A DNA stretch of 64,000 bases from positions 1 through 64,000 of the forward strand of contig NZ_JBAKHX010000002.1 of NCBI RefSeq assembly GCF_036906915.1. The letters are read 5' to 3'. Shown one piece after another: positions 47,609-56,586 of this stretch (within the stretch, counting starts at the first letter, position 1; the number at the start of each line of letters is the position of its first letter). This stretch comes from Phytohabitans sp036906915 (GTDB taxonomy: Bacteria; Actinomycetota; Actinomycetes; Mycobacteriales; Micromonosporaceae). Made by a program: the position numbers and the translations under genes. The notes under the pieces were generated by a model. It searched no databases, was not told where the DNA came from, and was given only the letters and a program-made list of their open reading frames with translations.

Positions 47609-48379
47609 ATGTCGTTGACGATCGCGGGTGAGTCGTTCGGATCGCGCCTGATCCTCGGCACCGGCGGGGCGTCATCGCTCGCCGCGCTGGAAGAGGCGAT
47701 CACAGCGAGCGGGACAGAACTGGTGACGGTGGCCCTGCGCCGGATCGACACGGCGGCCACGATGGGCGGCGGCCTCCTCGACCTGCTCGGCCGCTGCGGG
47801 GTACGGCTGCTGCCGAACACCGCCGGCTGTTACACCGCCACCGAGGCGGTCAAGGTGGCGCACCTGGCGCGCGACGCGTTCGAGACGTCCTGGGTCAAGC
47901 TCGAGGTGATCGGTGACGAGCGGACGCTCCTGCCAGACGGTGTCGAGCTGATCCGCGCCGCCGAAGAGCTGGTCTCGGATGGGTTCACCGTGCTGCCGTA
48001 CACCACGGACGACCCGATCCTGGCGCGCCGGCTGGCCGATGTCGGCTGCGCCGCGGTCATGCCGGCGGGCGCGCCGATCGGATCCGGGCTCGGCATCACC
48101 AACCCGCACCACATCACGCTGATCAGGCAGAGCGTCGAGGTGCCGGTGATCCTCGACGCCGGGATCGGCACGGCTTCCGACGCCGCGCTGGCGATGGAGC
48201 TGGGCTGCGACGGCGTACTGCTCGCCAGCGCGGTCACCCGCGCGGCCGACCCGGGGCGCATGGCGGCGGCGATGCGGCACGCGGTCGAGGCGGGCTGGCT
48301 GGCGGCGGGCGCCGGCCGCATCCCGAGACGCTTCCACGCATTGGCGTCCACGCCCGACGAAGGGCGGCCGGACCTGTGA
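47609..48379 (+). CDS. thiG: thiazole synthase
   Basis: A 256-residue TIM-barrel enzyme that makes the thiazole phosphate from deoxyxylulose phosphate, dehydroglycine and ThiS sulfur. The Schiff-base lysine is in WVKLEVIGDERTLLPD (about 95-110), and MPAGAPIGSGLGI and DAGIGTASDAALAMELGCDG are intact. The ATG at 47609 has gggagg 6 bases upstream; a TTG at 47603 would add 2 residues. Stop overlaps the next gene. Confidence 0.96.
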   Translation: MSLTIAGESFGSRLILGTGGASSLAALEEAITASGTELVTVALRRIDTAATMGGGLLDLLGRCGVRLLPNTAGCYTATEAVKVAHLARDAFETSWVKLEVIGDERTLLPDGVELIRAAEELVSDGFTVLPYTTDDPILARRLADVGCAAVMPAGAPIGSGLGITNPHHITLIRQSVEVPVILDAGIGTASDAALAMELGCDGVLLASAVTRAADPGRMAAAMRHAVEAGWLAAGAGRIPRRFHALASTPDEGRPDL

Positions 48380-48987
48380 GGGGCGTTGTCGTCCTGACAG
48401 ATCGGCGGCAGGCGACGCGGCCGCTGGTGCCCCTTGTCGAGTCGGCAGTGGAAGGCGGTGCGCGGTACGTCGTACTCAGGGAAAAAGATCTGCCGCGTGA
48501 GGAGCGTGCGGCGCTGGCGGCGGCGCTGCGGTCTGTGCTCGCGCCGATCGGAGGCCGGCTCGTCGTCGCGGGCCCGGACCCGCTCGGCGGCGATGCCGTG
48601 CACCTGACGTCCGGCGGCCCGTACCCGCCGCCCGAGCTGGCGCTGGTGGGCCGCTCCTGCCACGACGCGGCGGAGTTGGAGCGGCTGACCACCGAGCACT
48701 ACGCGATGGTGTCGCCGGTCTTCCCGACGGCATCGAAGCCCGGGTACGGCCCGCCGCTGGGCATCGGCGGCCTTGCGCGTCTGGTCGCGCGCAGCCCGGT
48801 GCCGGTGCTCGCGCTCGGCGGGGTGACGCCGCAGACCGCGCGGGACTGCATCGCCGCAGGTGCGGCGGGTGTGGCGGTCATGGGCACGGTCATGCGGGCG
48901 GACGACCCCGCACACGTGGTCCGGGGCCTGGTGAGTGCGACGAAGTCCGTCGGACCTTTCGCCGCCCGGGGTGGGGTGAGGTCATGA
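48376..48987 (+). CDS. tenI: TenI-like protein (thiazole tautomerase candidate)
   Basis: A 203-residue TIM-barrel paralogue of ThiE. It has YVVLREKDLPREERAAL near 32-48, the TenI-type segment SPVFPTASKPGYGPPLG (about 116-132) and LALGGVTPQTARDCIAAGA. It lacks the ThiE motifs NDR and TxxTK, so it should not synthesise thiamine phosphate. In Bacillus TenI aromatises the ThiG product, which fits its position directly after thiG. GTG start overlapping the thiG stop; the stop overlaps thiD. Could also be annotated as a second thiE. Confidence 0.82.
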   Translation: MRGVVVLTDRRQATRPLVPLVESAVEGGARYVVLREKDLPREERAALAAALRSVLAPIGGRLVVAGPDPLGGDAVHLTSGGPYPPPELALVGRSCHDAAELERLTTEHYAMVSPVFPTASKPGYGPPLGIGGLARLVARSPVPVLALGGVTPQTARDCIAAGAAGVAVMGTVMRADDPAHVVRGLVSATKSVGPFAARGGVRS

Positions 48988-49793
48988 CACCACCGATCGC
49001 CCTCACGGTCGCCGGTTCCGACTCGGGCGCCGGGGCGGGCATCCAGGCCGACCTGAAGGTCTTCGCCGCGCTGCGGGTGTATGGCACGTGCGTGGTCACG
49101 GCGGTGACCGCGCAGAACACCCGCGGGGTGCACGACGTGTACCCGCTACCCGGGAACGTGGTGGGTGCCCAGCTCACCGCTGTCCTCGATGACCTGCCGC
49201 CGCTGGCGACCAAGACCGGGATGCTCGCGAGCGGGGAGGTGGCAGCCGCGGTAACGGCGAAGGCGCGCGCCGGGCTCCTGCCCAACCTGGTCGTCGACCC
49301 GGTGCTGGAGTCGTCGAGCGGGCGCCGGCTGGGCGTGGTGAGCGCCATCGAGCGGCTGCTGCCGTACGCGCTGGTGGCGACCCCCAACTGCGAAGAGGCG
49401 TCCGCGCTGGTCGGCTGGCCGGTCGCCACGCCCGCCGACATGGCCGGCGCGGCCGGGCAGCTCGCCTCGGGCGGGCCGAAGTTCGTGGTGGTGACCGGCG
49501 GTGACCTGGCCAGCGGCGACGAGGCGGTCGACGCGATGTGGACGGACGCGGGCGTGCGCTTCCTGCGGTACCCCCGCATCGCGACCCGCAACACTCACGG
49601 CACCGGCTGCACGTTCTCCGCCGCGATCGCCGCGCGGCTCGCGCTCGGCGACGCGGTGCCGCAGGCCGTGACGTTCGCGAAGCAGTACGTCGCCCGGGCG
49701 CTCGCAGACGCCCGGGAGTGGAAGTTGGGCAGCGGTACGGGTCCGCTCGACCACTTTGGTTTTGAAAATGATCGCTGTGGCTTGGAGGCATGA
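48984..49793 (+). CDS. thiD: hydroxymethylpyrimidine/phosphomethylpyrimidine kinase
   Basis: A 269-residue ribokinase-fold enzyme that phosphorylates HMP and then HMP phosphate. It has AGSDSGAGAGIQADLKVF near residue 10-27, and the catalytic-type NTHGTGCTFSAAIAA anion hole near 205-219. It stands alone, without the TenA or ThiE fusions seen in some actinobacteria. ATG overlapping the upstream stop; its own stop overlaps thiC. Confidence 0.95.
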   Translation: MTPPIALTVAGSDSGAGAGIQADLKVFAALRVYGTCVVTAVTAQNTRGVHDVYPLPGNVVGAQLTAVLDDLPPLATKTGMLASGEVAAAVTAKARAGLLPNLVVDPVLESSSGRRLGVVSAIERLLPYALVATPNCEEASALVGWPVATPADMAGAAGQLASGGPKFVVVTGGDLASGDEAVDAMWTDAGVRFLRYPRIATRNTHGTGCTFSAAIAARLALGDAVPQAVTFAKQYVARALADAREWKLGSGTGPLDHFGFENDRCGLEA

Positions 49794-51376
49794 TGGCAAG
49801 TCGTCGCAAGGTGTACGTATCCGGTAGCCGGCCGGACATCCAGGTGCCGTTCGCGGAGGTGGATCTGACGGGTGACAACCCGCCGGTCCGGCTGTACGAC
49901 ACCTCGGGACCCGGCTCCGACCCTTCGGTGGGGCTGCCGGCGCTCCGCGGACCCTGGATCGCTTCCCGGGGTGATGTGGCGCCGGCGCGGGGTGCGGGTA
50001 CGCCATTGGCGGGTACCCGCCCGACGCAGTTGGCCTATGCGCGGGCCGGTGTGATCACGCCGGAGATGGAGTTCGTGGCGATCCGGGAAGGCGTGTCACC
50101 CTCACTCGTGCGCGATGAGATCGCCGCCGGCCGTGCCGTGCTGCCCGTCAACGTCAACCACCCCGAGAGCGAGCCGATGATCATCGGCAAGCGCTTCCTG
50201 GTGAAGGTCAACGCCAACATCGGCACGTCCGCGGTCAGCTCGTCGATCGCGGAGGAGGTCGAGAAGCTGACCTGGGCCACCAAGTGGGGCGCCGACACCG
50301 TGATGGACCTGTCCACCGGCAAGCGCATCCACGAGACCCGCGAGGCGATCATCCGGAACTCCGCCGTGCCCATCGGCACCGTGCCGATCTACCAGGCGCT
50401 GGAGAAGGTGGGCGGCGACCCGGTGAAGCTGTCCTGGGACGTGTACCGGGACACCATCATCGAACAGTGTGAGCAAGGCGTCGACTACATGACGGTGCAC
50501 GCCGGGGTGCTGTTGCGGTACGTGCCGCTGGCCGTCGACCGGGTCACCGGCATCGTTTCGCGCGGCGGGTCCATCATGGCGGCGTGGTGCCTGGCCCACC
50601 ACGAGGAGAACTTCCTCTACACGAACTTCGCTGAGCTTTGCGCACTGCTCGCGAAGTACGACGTGACGTTCTCGCTGGGTGATGGGCTGCGGCCGGGGTC
50701 GATCGCGGACGCCAACGACGAGGCTCAACTGGCGGAGCTGCGCACCCTTGGTGAGCTGACGAAGGTGGCGTGGGAGCACGACGTCCAGGTGATGATCGAG
50801 GGCCCCGGTCACGTGCCGATGCACAAGATCAAGGAGAACGTGGACCTCCAGCAGGAGTGGTGTCACGAGGCGCCGTTCTACACGCTCGGCCCACTGACCA
50901 CGGACATCGCGCCCGCGTACGACCACATCACGTCCGCTATCGGCGCGGCGATCATCGGCATGTTCGGGACGGCGATGCTCTGCTACGTCACGCCGAAGGA
51001 GCACCTGGGCCTGCCGGACCGTGACGACGTCAAGGCCGGCGTTATCGCGTACAAGATCGCCGCACACGCCGCGGACCTGGCGAAGGGGCACCCGGGCGCG
51101 CAGGCGTGGGACGACGCGCTGTCGAAGGCGCGGTTCGAGTTCCGGTGGCAGGATCAGTTCAACCTGGCGCTCGACCCGGAGACCGCGCGGGCGTACCACG
51201 ACGCGACGCTGCCGGCGGAGCCCGCGAAGACCGCGCACTTCTGCTCGATGTGCGGCCCGAAGTTCTGCTCCATGAAGATCACCCAGGAGCTCAAGGAGTA
51301 CGCCGAGAGGGGCATGCAAACCAAGTCTGACGAATTCGTGGAGTCCGGCTCCCGCGTATATCTCCCGCTGGCGTAA
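49790..51376 (+). CDS. thiC: phosphomethylpyrimidine synthase ThiC
   Basis: A 528-residue radical SAM enzyme that rearranges aminoimidazole ribotide to HMP phosphate. The unusual C-terminal cluster motif CSMCGPKFC (CX2CX4C) is present near residue 484-492. RPTQLAYARAGVITPEME and the MDLSTGKRIHETR block are canonical. The ATG at 49790 overlaps the thiD stop; the next codon is also ATG. It ends only 2 bases from the convergent membrane protein gene, leaving no room for a separate terminator. Confidence 0.97.
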   Translation: MMASRRKVYVSGSRPDIQVPFAEVDLTGDNPPVRLYDTSGPGSDPSVGLPALRGPWIASRGDVAPARGAGTPLAGTRPTQLAYARAGVITPEMEFVAIREGVSPSLVRDEIAAGRAVLPVNVNHPESEPMIIGKRFLVKVNANIGTSAVSSSIAEEVEKLTWATKWGADTVMDLSTGKRIHETREAIIRNSAVPIGTVPIYQALEKVGGDPVKLSWDVYRDTIIEQCEQGVDYMTVHAGVLLRYVPLAVDRVTGIVSRGGSIMAAWCLAHHEENFLYTNFAELCALLAKYDVTFSLGDGLRPGSIADANDEAQLAELRTLGELTKVAWEHDVQVMIEGPGHVPMHKIKENVDLQQEWCHEAPFYTLGPLTTDIAPAYDHITSAIGAAIIGMFGTAMLCYVTPKEHLGLPDRDDVKAGVIAYKIAAHAADLAKGHPGAQAWDDALSKARFEFRWQDQFNLALDPETARAYHDATLPAEPAKTAHFCSMCGPKFCSMKITQELKEYAERGMQTKSDEFVESGSRVYLPLA

Positions 51377-51378
51377 GG

Positions 51379-53034
51379 CTAGGTGGGGTCGCGGTCGGCA
51401 AGGCCACTGACCCAGTCGACGTACTCCTCGTCGCGGCGTGGGATGGGCGCCGGCGCGGCGTCGCTGGCCGGTGCGGGCGTGTCGGTGCGTGGCTCGTCCG
51501 CCGGCTGGGCGGGCACCTCCACCGGCGGCGCGGACTTGCGGCGGCCGAACAGGCCGCGTCGCGGGCGCTTCTGGGTGGCTTGGTCAGGCTCTGCCGGGGC
51601 TGGCGTGAACTCCGGCCCCGGCATCTTGCCGCCCGCGGCCTGGCGGCCGGCGGAAAAGGCAGCCGCCGCCTCGGACGCGGTGGGGTTGCGGGCCGGGCCG
51701 CCCTGCTGCCAGCCCGCGAGCGGGGCTGCCACACCTGCCGCCCACTCGGGCGCAAGCGGCGGCCCGGAAGGTTGCCGGTCGGCGCCCTGGGCGGCGCCGG
51801 ACTCCTGGCCCGTGTAGGGCGGGTTGGCGGCGGGCGGGCCGGGGGCCGCGAATGCCTCGGCGCGGGAACCGCGCCGGCCCCGCTTCCGTAGTGGGGCCTT
51901 GTCCGTGGGCTGGTCGGGCGAGTCCGGCGTGGCGACACCGCGCTCGTCGCCGCCTTGGTCGAGCGCTCCGAAGTCGCGAGCCCGGGTGTCGGGCGCGCCA
52001 CCACGGGCCGCTGGATCCGGGGCGCCGGACGCTGGGCGATCGTGGGTGCTCTGGTCCGGCCGCGCGCGGTCCTGTGCGCCGCGGTCGGATCCGGCGGGGT
52101 CGCCGCCGGAGCGGTCCGTCGACGGGCGGTCCGGGGCGGAGTCGGGGGTGGCGTGGTCTGGACCGGCGTCGGGAGTCGGAGCGGGGTCGGCTGGGACCGG
52201 CCGGCGGATGGTGGTCGCGAGCATCGAGCCGAGCGCGCCGGCGGCGACAGCGACCAGGGCGCCCCAGTACGGCGCGGCCTGGTATTTGTCGGTGTCGGTG
52301 CCCGGCCCCGCGACCAGGTACGCGAGCGACAGCATCGCCGGGCCCACCACGCCGGCGGCGGCGAGCGTCCGGGACGGCCGGCCGAGCCAGCGGCCGAGGC
52401 CGGCCGTGATTGCGCCAGCGGCCAGCGCCAGCAGCGGCATGGTGATGACCCCGAGGCGCTGGGCCGTGCCGGTCGATAGAGTGGTCGGGTCGTAGACGCC
52501 GAGCCGCACCGCCGGCTGGGGGTCGCCCAGCGACTGCCCCATGGAGATCAGCCCGAGGAGCCAGGCGCCGGAGGTCACCACGACGACGTTCCAGAAGAGG
52601 GCGTCCTGGCTGAGCACCGCGATGGCCGCGAACAGGCCGGCGATCGTGCCGAGGCCGGCGGAGAGGCCGATGATCAGTACGGGGTCGCCGGTGGGCACGT
52701 CGGCCCCGCGCGCCGGCAGCATCGCCAGCGGCACGGCGGCCGCCGCGCCGACGCTCGCGGCGATCGAGTACAGGATCCGCGAACCCGTCCCGCCGTGGTA
52801 CCCGTGCCGGACGGCGCGCCTGTTGCCGGCGACGGCGCCCACGACGGCGGCCACGATGGGGAACCACGTGACCCAGGCGAGCTGCGCCATCCACTGGTTT
52901 TCCTCAGCGGCGGTGAATGTGCGGTCGAGCCGCACGATCCCGAGACCGAACGCGACGCCGAGTTGACTCGTGCTGGCCAGCAGCCCGACGGCGAGCGCGG
53001 TGACCAGCACCCTGCCCCAGGTCCGAAGTGCCAT
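51379..53034 (-). CDS. membrane protein with low-complexity C-terminal tail, unknown
   Basis: A 551-residue protein. The first 275 residues have about seven hydrophobic segments separated by short loops, including an extracellular loop with TFTAAEENQWMAQLAWVTW. The remaining 275 residues are cytoplasmic and low-complexity: Pro/Asp/Arg repeats, then Ala/Gly/Pro stretches, ending in the short conserved-looking DEEYVDWVSGLADRD. The tail resembles disordered regions of actinomycete cell-envelope proteins. Not recognised by function. ATG start at 53034; its upstream region is shared with the divergent flavin monooxygenase gene. Confidence 0.8.
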   Translation of the reverse strand: MALRTWGRVLVTALAVGLLASTSQLGVAFGLGIVRLDRTFTAAEENQWMAQLAWVTWFPIVAAVVGAVAGNRRAVRHGYHGGTGSRILYSIAASVGAAAAVPLAMLPARGADVPTGDPVLIIGLSAGLGTIAGLFAAIAVLSQDALFWNVVVVTSGAWLLGLISMGQSLGDPQPAVRLGVYDPTTLSTGTAQRLGVITMPLLALAAGAITAGLGRWLGRPSRTLAAAGVVGPAMLSLAYLVAGPGTDTDKYQAAPYWGALVAVAAGALGSMLATTIRRPVPADPAPTPDAGPDHATPDSAPDRPSTDRSGGDPAGSDRGAQDRARPDQSTHDRPASGAPDPAARGGAPDTRARDFGALDQGGDERGVATPDSPDQPTDKAPLRKRGRRGSRAEAFAAPGPPAANPPYTGQESGAAQGADRQPSGPPLAPEWAAGVAAPLAGWQQGGPARNPTASEAAAAFSAGRQAAGGKMPGPEFTPAPAEPDQATQKRPRRGLFGRRKSAPPVEVPAQPADEPRTDTPAPASDAAPAPIPRRDEEYVDWVSGLADRDPT

Positions 53035-53114
53035 GCCGGCACGTTACGTCGAGCGGGCCCTGTCCGCCAACACGCATCGATGCCGTTACCGAGAGAGACG
53101 GGTTAAAGTCCGGT

Positions 53115-54290
53115 GTGGGCCTGGATACGTCGGTGGTCATCGTCGGTGCCGGCCCGGCCGGTTTGACGCTGGCAAACCTTTTGCGGCGATCAGGTGTGAA
53201 TTGCGTGGTTCTGGAGAAGCAGAGCCGATCCTATGTGGAGCGCCGCCAGCGGGCTGGCATCCTGGACTACCGCTCGGCGCGGATCTTCGAGGAGTGGGGC
53301 CTCGCGGAGCAGGTCCTCTCCGGCGCGCCACCCGACACCCGTATCGAGATCCGGGTCGACGGGGCCCCGCGCCACCTGGACGTGCCGAGCCTCGCGGGCG
53401 GGCGTCACAGCCGGCTGCTGCCGCAGCAGTTCGTCGTCCAGCGGCTGCTCGAGGCGTACGTGGATGGCGGCGGCGACATGCGCACCGACGCGAGCGACGT
53501 GGCACTGCACGGCATCGACGGCGACCGCCCGCAGGTCACGTACCGGGACGCGGCCGGCGAGGAGCAGCGGATCGAGTGCGACTACGTGGCCGGCTGCGAC
53601 GGGCACCACGGGGTGACGCGACGCAGCGTGCCGGAGGAGGCGCTCACCACGTACACGTACGACCACGGCATCGGCTGGATCACCGTGCTGGCGGACGCGC
53701 CCGCACCCCGGTACCCGCTGTTCGCGGTGAGCGGGCACGGGTTCGCGGCACAGTTCCCGCGCGGACCGCGCGCCAGCCGGTACTACCTCCAGCGCCCGCC
53801 GGGCGACCCATTGACGAACTGGCCGGACGACCGGGTGTGGGAGCAGCTGCGGGCGCGGCTCGGTGACCCCGACCTGCCCGCCGGACCCGTCACCGAGAAG
53901 GCCCTGGTCGACATGCGCAGCTTCGTCGTCGACCCGATGTCGTACGGCCGGCTGTATCTCGTGGGCGACGCCGCCCACATCATCACGCCGATGGGCGGCA
54001 AGGGCATGAACCTGGCCCTGGCCGACGCCGAGGTGCTGGCGAGAGCGCTGGTGGCGGCGTTGAAGGACGACGACGGCGAAGAACTGCGGGCGTACTCCGC
54101 GACGTGCCTGCGGCGCACCTGGGACTACCAGGAGTTCTCCCGCTGGATGCAGGAGATGCTGCACGACGCCGGCGACGACAGCGTGACGGGCCCGTTCCGG
54201 CGAAAGCTGGCCCGGGCTCGGCTGGACCGTCTGTTCACGTCACCCACGGCGGCAACCGCCTTTGCCACGATGATGGCCGGTACGGACTGA
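53115..54290 (+). CDS. PobA-family flavin monooxygenase, copy 1
   Basis: A 391-residue FAD-dependent aromatic hydroxylase. VVIVGAGPAGLTLANLL is the FAD motif, YVAGCDGHHGVTRRS the DG motif, and RLYLVGDAAHIITPMGGKGM the GD motif, so it belongs with 4-hydroxybenzoate 3-monooxygenase. By alignment with Pseudomonas PobA, Arg214 and Tyr222 are kept, but Tyr201 is Phe, Ser212 is Phe, and the C-terminal segment with Tyr385 is missing. The substrate is therefore probably not 4-hydroxybenzoate. The GTG at 53115 aligns with copy 2. Followed 101 bases later by a paralogue. Confidence 0.85.
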   Translation: MGLDTSVVIVGAGPAGLTLANLLRRSGVNCVVLEKQSRSYVERRQRAGILDYRSARIFEEWGLAEQVLSGAPPDTRIEIRVDGAPRHLDVPSLAGGRHSRLLPQQFVVQRLLEAYVDGGGDMRTDASDVALHGIDGDRPQVTYRDAAGEEQRIECDYVAGCDGHHGVTRRSVPEEALTTYTYDHGIGWITVLADAPAPRYPLFAVSGHGFAAQFPRGPRASRYYLQRPPGDPLTNWPDDRVWEQLRARLGDPDLPAGPVTEKALVDMRSFVVDPMSYGRLYLVGDAAHIITPMGGKGMNLALADAEVLARALVAALKDDDGEELRAYSATCLRRTWDYQEFSRWMQEMLHDAGDDSVTGPFRRKLARARLDRLFTSPTAATAFATMMAGTD

Positions 54291-54391
54291 TTCGCGCGCC
54301 GAGTATCCCCGAGTAACGCAATTGCCATGATCAATGTATATGCCTTTTCGTCCAATTGATCGGCGCCTCGTCCATATGGATAGAGTCTGAT

Positions 54392-55564
54392 GTGGACACA
54401 ACGACGGTGGCGATTATAGGTGCGGGGCCGGCTGGCCTGACGCTTGCGAACCTGCTACAGCGGTCCGGAGTGGACTGTGTGGTGCTGGAGCGGCGCCGCA
54501 GGTCCTATATAGAGCACAGGCAGCGAGCGGGCGTCCTTGAGCACCGGGCGGTCCGGATGCTGGAGGAGTGGGGGCTGGGCGACCAGGTGCTGGCGGGCGT
54601 ACCGGTCGATGGCCTGCTGGAGTTCCGGATAGACGGCGTGCCGCGGCATCTGGATGTGCCGGCGCTGGCCGGCGGGCGGCACAGCCGGCTGATGCCGCAA
54701 CAGGTGCTCGTGCAACGGCTGATCATGGCGTTCGAGACCGGCGGCGGCGACCTGCGGACCGAAGCGGAAGGCGTGGCTCTGCACGGCCTCGACGAGGACA
54801 GGCCGGTGGTCAGGTACCACGATGCGGCCGGCATGGGCCGCGAGTTAGCGTGCGACTACGTGGCCGGCTGTGACGGCTTCCGAGGGCTGAGCCGGCGCAG
54901 CGTGCCCGAGGGCGCACTGACCACCTACGCGTACGACCACGGCGTCGGGTGGGTCACCGTGCTCGCCGACACGCCCGCGCCGCGGCGCCCGTTGCTGGCG
55001 GTCAGTGAACACGGGTTCGCGGCGCACTTTCCCCGCGGGCCGCACGCCAGCCGGTACTACCTGGAGTGCACACCCGGTGAAACGCCGGCAGCCTGGCCCG
55101 ACGACCGCATCTGGAAGCAACTGCGGCTCCGGCTGGGCGACGACGATCTCCCCGTCGGGTCGGTCACCGCGACGTCCATGGTGGAGATGCGTAGCTACGT
55201 GGTCGACCCGATGTCGTACGGGAGGCTGTTTCTCGTCGGCGATGCGGCGCATGTCATCACGCCGATGGGCGGGAAGGGTATGAACCTGGCGCTCTCCGAC
55301 GCGGAGACGCTGGCCATGGTGCTGCGCGCGGCAGTACGGGATGGTGACTGTTCGGCGCTGCGCACCTATTCGACCACCTGCCTGCGACGGACCTGGGACT
55401 ATCAGGACTTCTCGCGGTGGATGATGGAGATGGTGCACGACGCCGGAGACGCTTCCCGGCACGGGCCGTTCCGTCGCGAGCTGGCCCGCGCGCGGCTGGC
55501 GCGGCTCTTCGAGTCCGCGGCGGCGGCCACCGCCTTCGCGGTGCTGCGAGCTGGCGTGGACTGA
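54392..55564 (+). CDS. PobA-family flavin monooxygenase, copy 2
   Basis: A 390-residue paralogue of the preceding gene, alike along its whole length, with VAIIGAGPAGLTLANLL, YVAGCDGFRGLSRRS and RLFLVGDAAHVITPMGGKGM. The position of PobA Tyr201 is Leu here, Ser212 is again Phe, and the Tyr385 segment is again absent. A role as an NAD(P)H-dependent ring hydroxylase is inferred. The GTG at 54392 is chosen by match to copy 1; a TTG at 54356 would add 12 residues. The gap before it is AT-rich. It ends 11 bases from the convergent ATPase gene. Confidence 0.85.
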   Translation: MDTTTVAIIGAGPAGLTLANLLQRSGVDCVVLERRRRSYIEHRQRAGVLEHRAVRMLEEWGLGDQVLAGVPVDGLLEFRIDGVPRHLDVPALAGGRHSRLMPQQVLVQRLIMAFETGGGDLRTEAEGVALHGLDEDRPVVRYHDAAGMGRELACDYVAGCDGFRGLSRRSVPEGALTTYAYDHGVGWVTVLADTPAPRRPLLAVSEHGFAAHFPRGPHASRYYLECTPGETPAAWPDDRIWKQLRLRLGDDDLPVGSVTATSMVEMRSYVVDPMSYGRLFLVGDAAHVITPMGGKGMNLALSDAETLAMVLRAAVRDGDCSALRTYSTTCLRRTWDYQDFSRWMMEMVHDAGDASRHGPFRRELARARLARLFESAAAATAFAVLRAGVD

Positions 55565-55575
55565 CCCTGCCGCGA

Positions 55576-56397
55576 CTACGAGGTGGGCGTCTTCACCCCG
55601 CGCGGGCGGTCCTGGTGGTGCGCCACCGGCGCTGCCGGCGGCCCGTCCGGGGTGAGCAGCAACTCGTGCAGCTCGGCGCTGACCTGCGCGACCTCTTCGA
55701 GGTGGGCGTTGTGGCCGAGCGAGCGCGGACGGGGGATGTTGACCTCGACGACCCGGCGCAGGCGACCCGGGCGCGCGCTGAGCACCACGACACGGTCGGC
55801 GAGCAGCACCGCCTCGTCGATCGAGTGCGTGACGAATACCGTCGTCGCGCCCAGCTCCATATGGATGCGCTGCAACTCGGCGGAGAGTTCCTGGCGGGTG
55901 AGCGCGTCGAGAGCGGAGAACGGCTCGTCCATCAGCATGACCTTGGGCTGCTGCATGAGCGCCCGGCAGAGCGCCACCCGCTGCTGCATCCCGCCGGAGA
56001 GCTCGTGCGGCTGTCGCTTGTGGAAGTCGGTCAGCCCGACGATGTCGAGCAGGCGCATCGCCCGCTCGCGCTGGCTGGCCTCGCGCCAGCCGAAGATCTC
56101 CGCTGGCAGCAGCACGTTGTCGAGCACCGACCGCCAGGGCAGCAGGGCCGGGCGCTGGAACATCATCGAGATGTCGCGCCGCGGCTTCGTGACGAGGGAA
56201 TCGGCGACGGCGACCTCACCACCGGTCGGCGTGATGAGCCCGGCGATCAACCTGAGCAATGTGGACTTTCCACAACCGGACCGCCCAATCACCGCCACGA
56301 ACTCGCCCTCGCGGACGGCTATGTTGATGTTTCGCAGCGCTTCTACGGTGCCCGAGCGACCCCGGAAGGTGTGCGACACGCCGGACAGTCGAATCAT
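55576..56397 (-). CDS. ABC transporter ATPase, NitT/TauT family
   Basis: A 273-residue ATPase. Walker A is GRSGCGKST (about 38-46), the Q-loop is MMFQRPALLPWRSV, the signature is LSGGMQQRVALCRAL, Walker B and D-loop are MLMDEPFSALD, and the H-loop is FVTHSIDEAVLL. This type powers uptake of nitrate, sulfonates, and aromatic or pyrimidine compounds. It is the only ATPase for two permeases nearby. It is transcribed away from the first binding protein gene, so the 56398-56586 gap should hold divergent promoters. Confidence 0.94.
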   Translation of the reverse strand: MIRLSGVSHTFRGRSGTVEALRNINIAVREGEFVAVIGRSGCGKSTLLRLIAGLITPTGGEVAVADSLVTKPRRDISMMFQRPALLPWRSVLDNVLLPAEIFGWREASQRERAMRLLDIVGLTDFHKRQPHELSGGMQQRVALCRALMQQPKVMLMDEPFSALDALTRQELSAELQRIHMELGATTVFVTHSIDEAVLLADRVVVLSARPGRLRRVVEVNIPRPRSLGHNAHLEEVAQVSAELHELLLTPDGPPAAPVAHHQDRPRGVKTPTS

Positions 56398-56586
56398 CGT
56401 GCTTCTCCCAATTCTGGGCCGCGTCGTCGGATGTCAGGTTAGCTGGCCGGGCTTGTGGAGGGTATCGCGCCGTAGTGGATCATCCAATGGTCGATTTCTG
56501 CCACATGACGCCTCGGGCACCTGTCCCGTTCCGATCATGATGATTCGCCCGCTATCGTGCCAACGTTACCGCGCTGGAGGTGTTTG

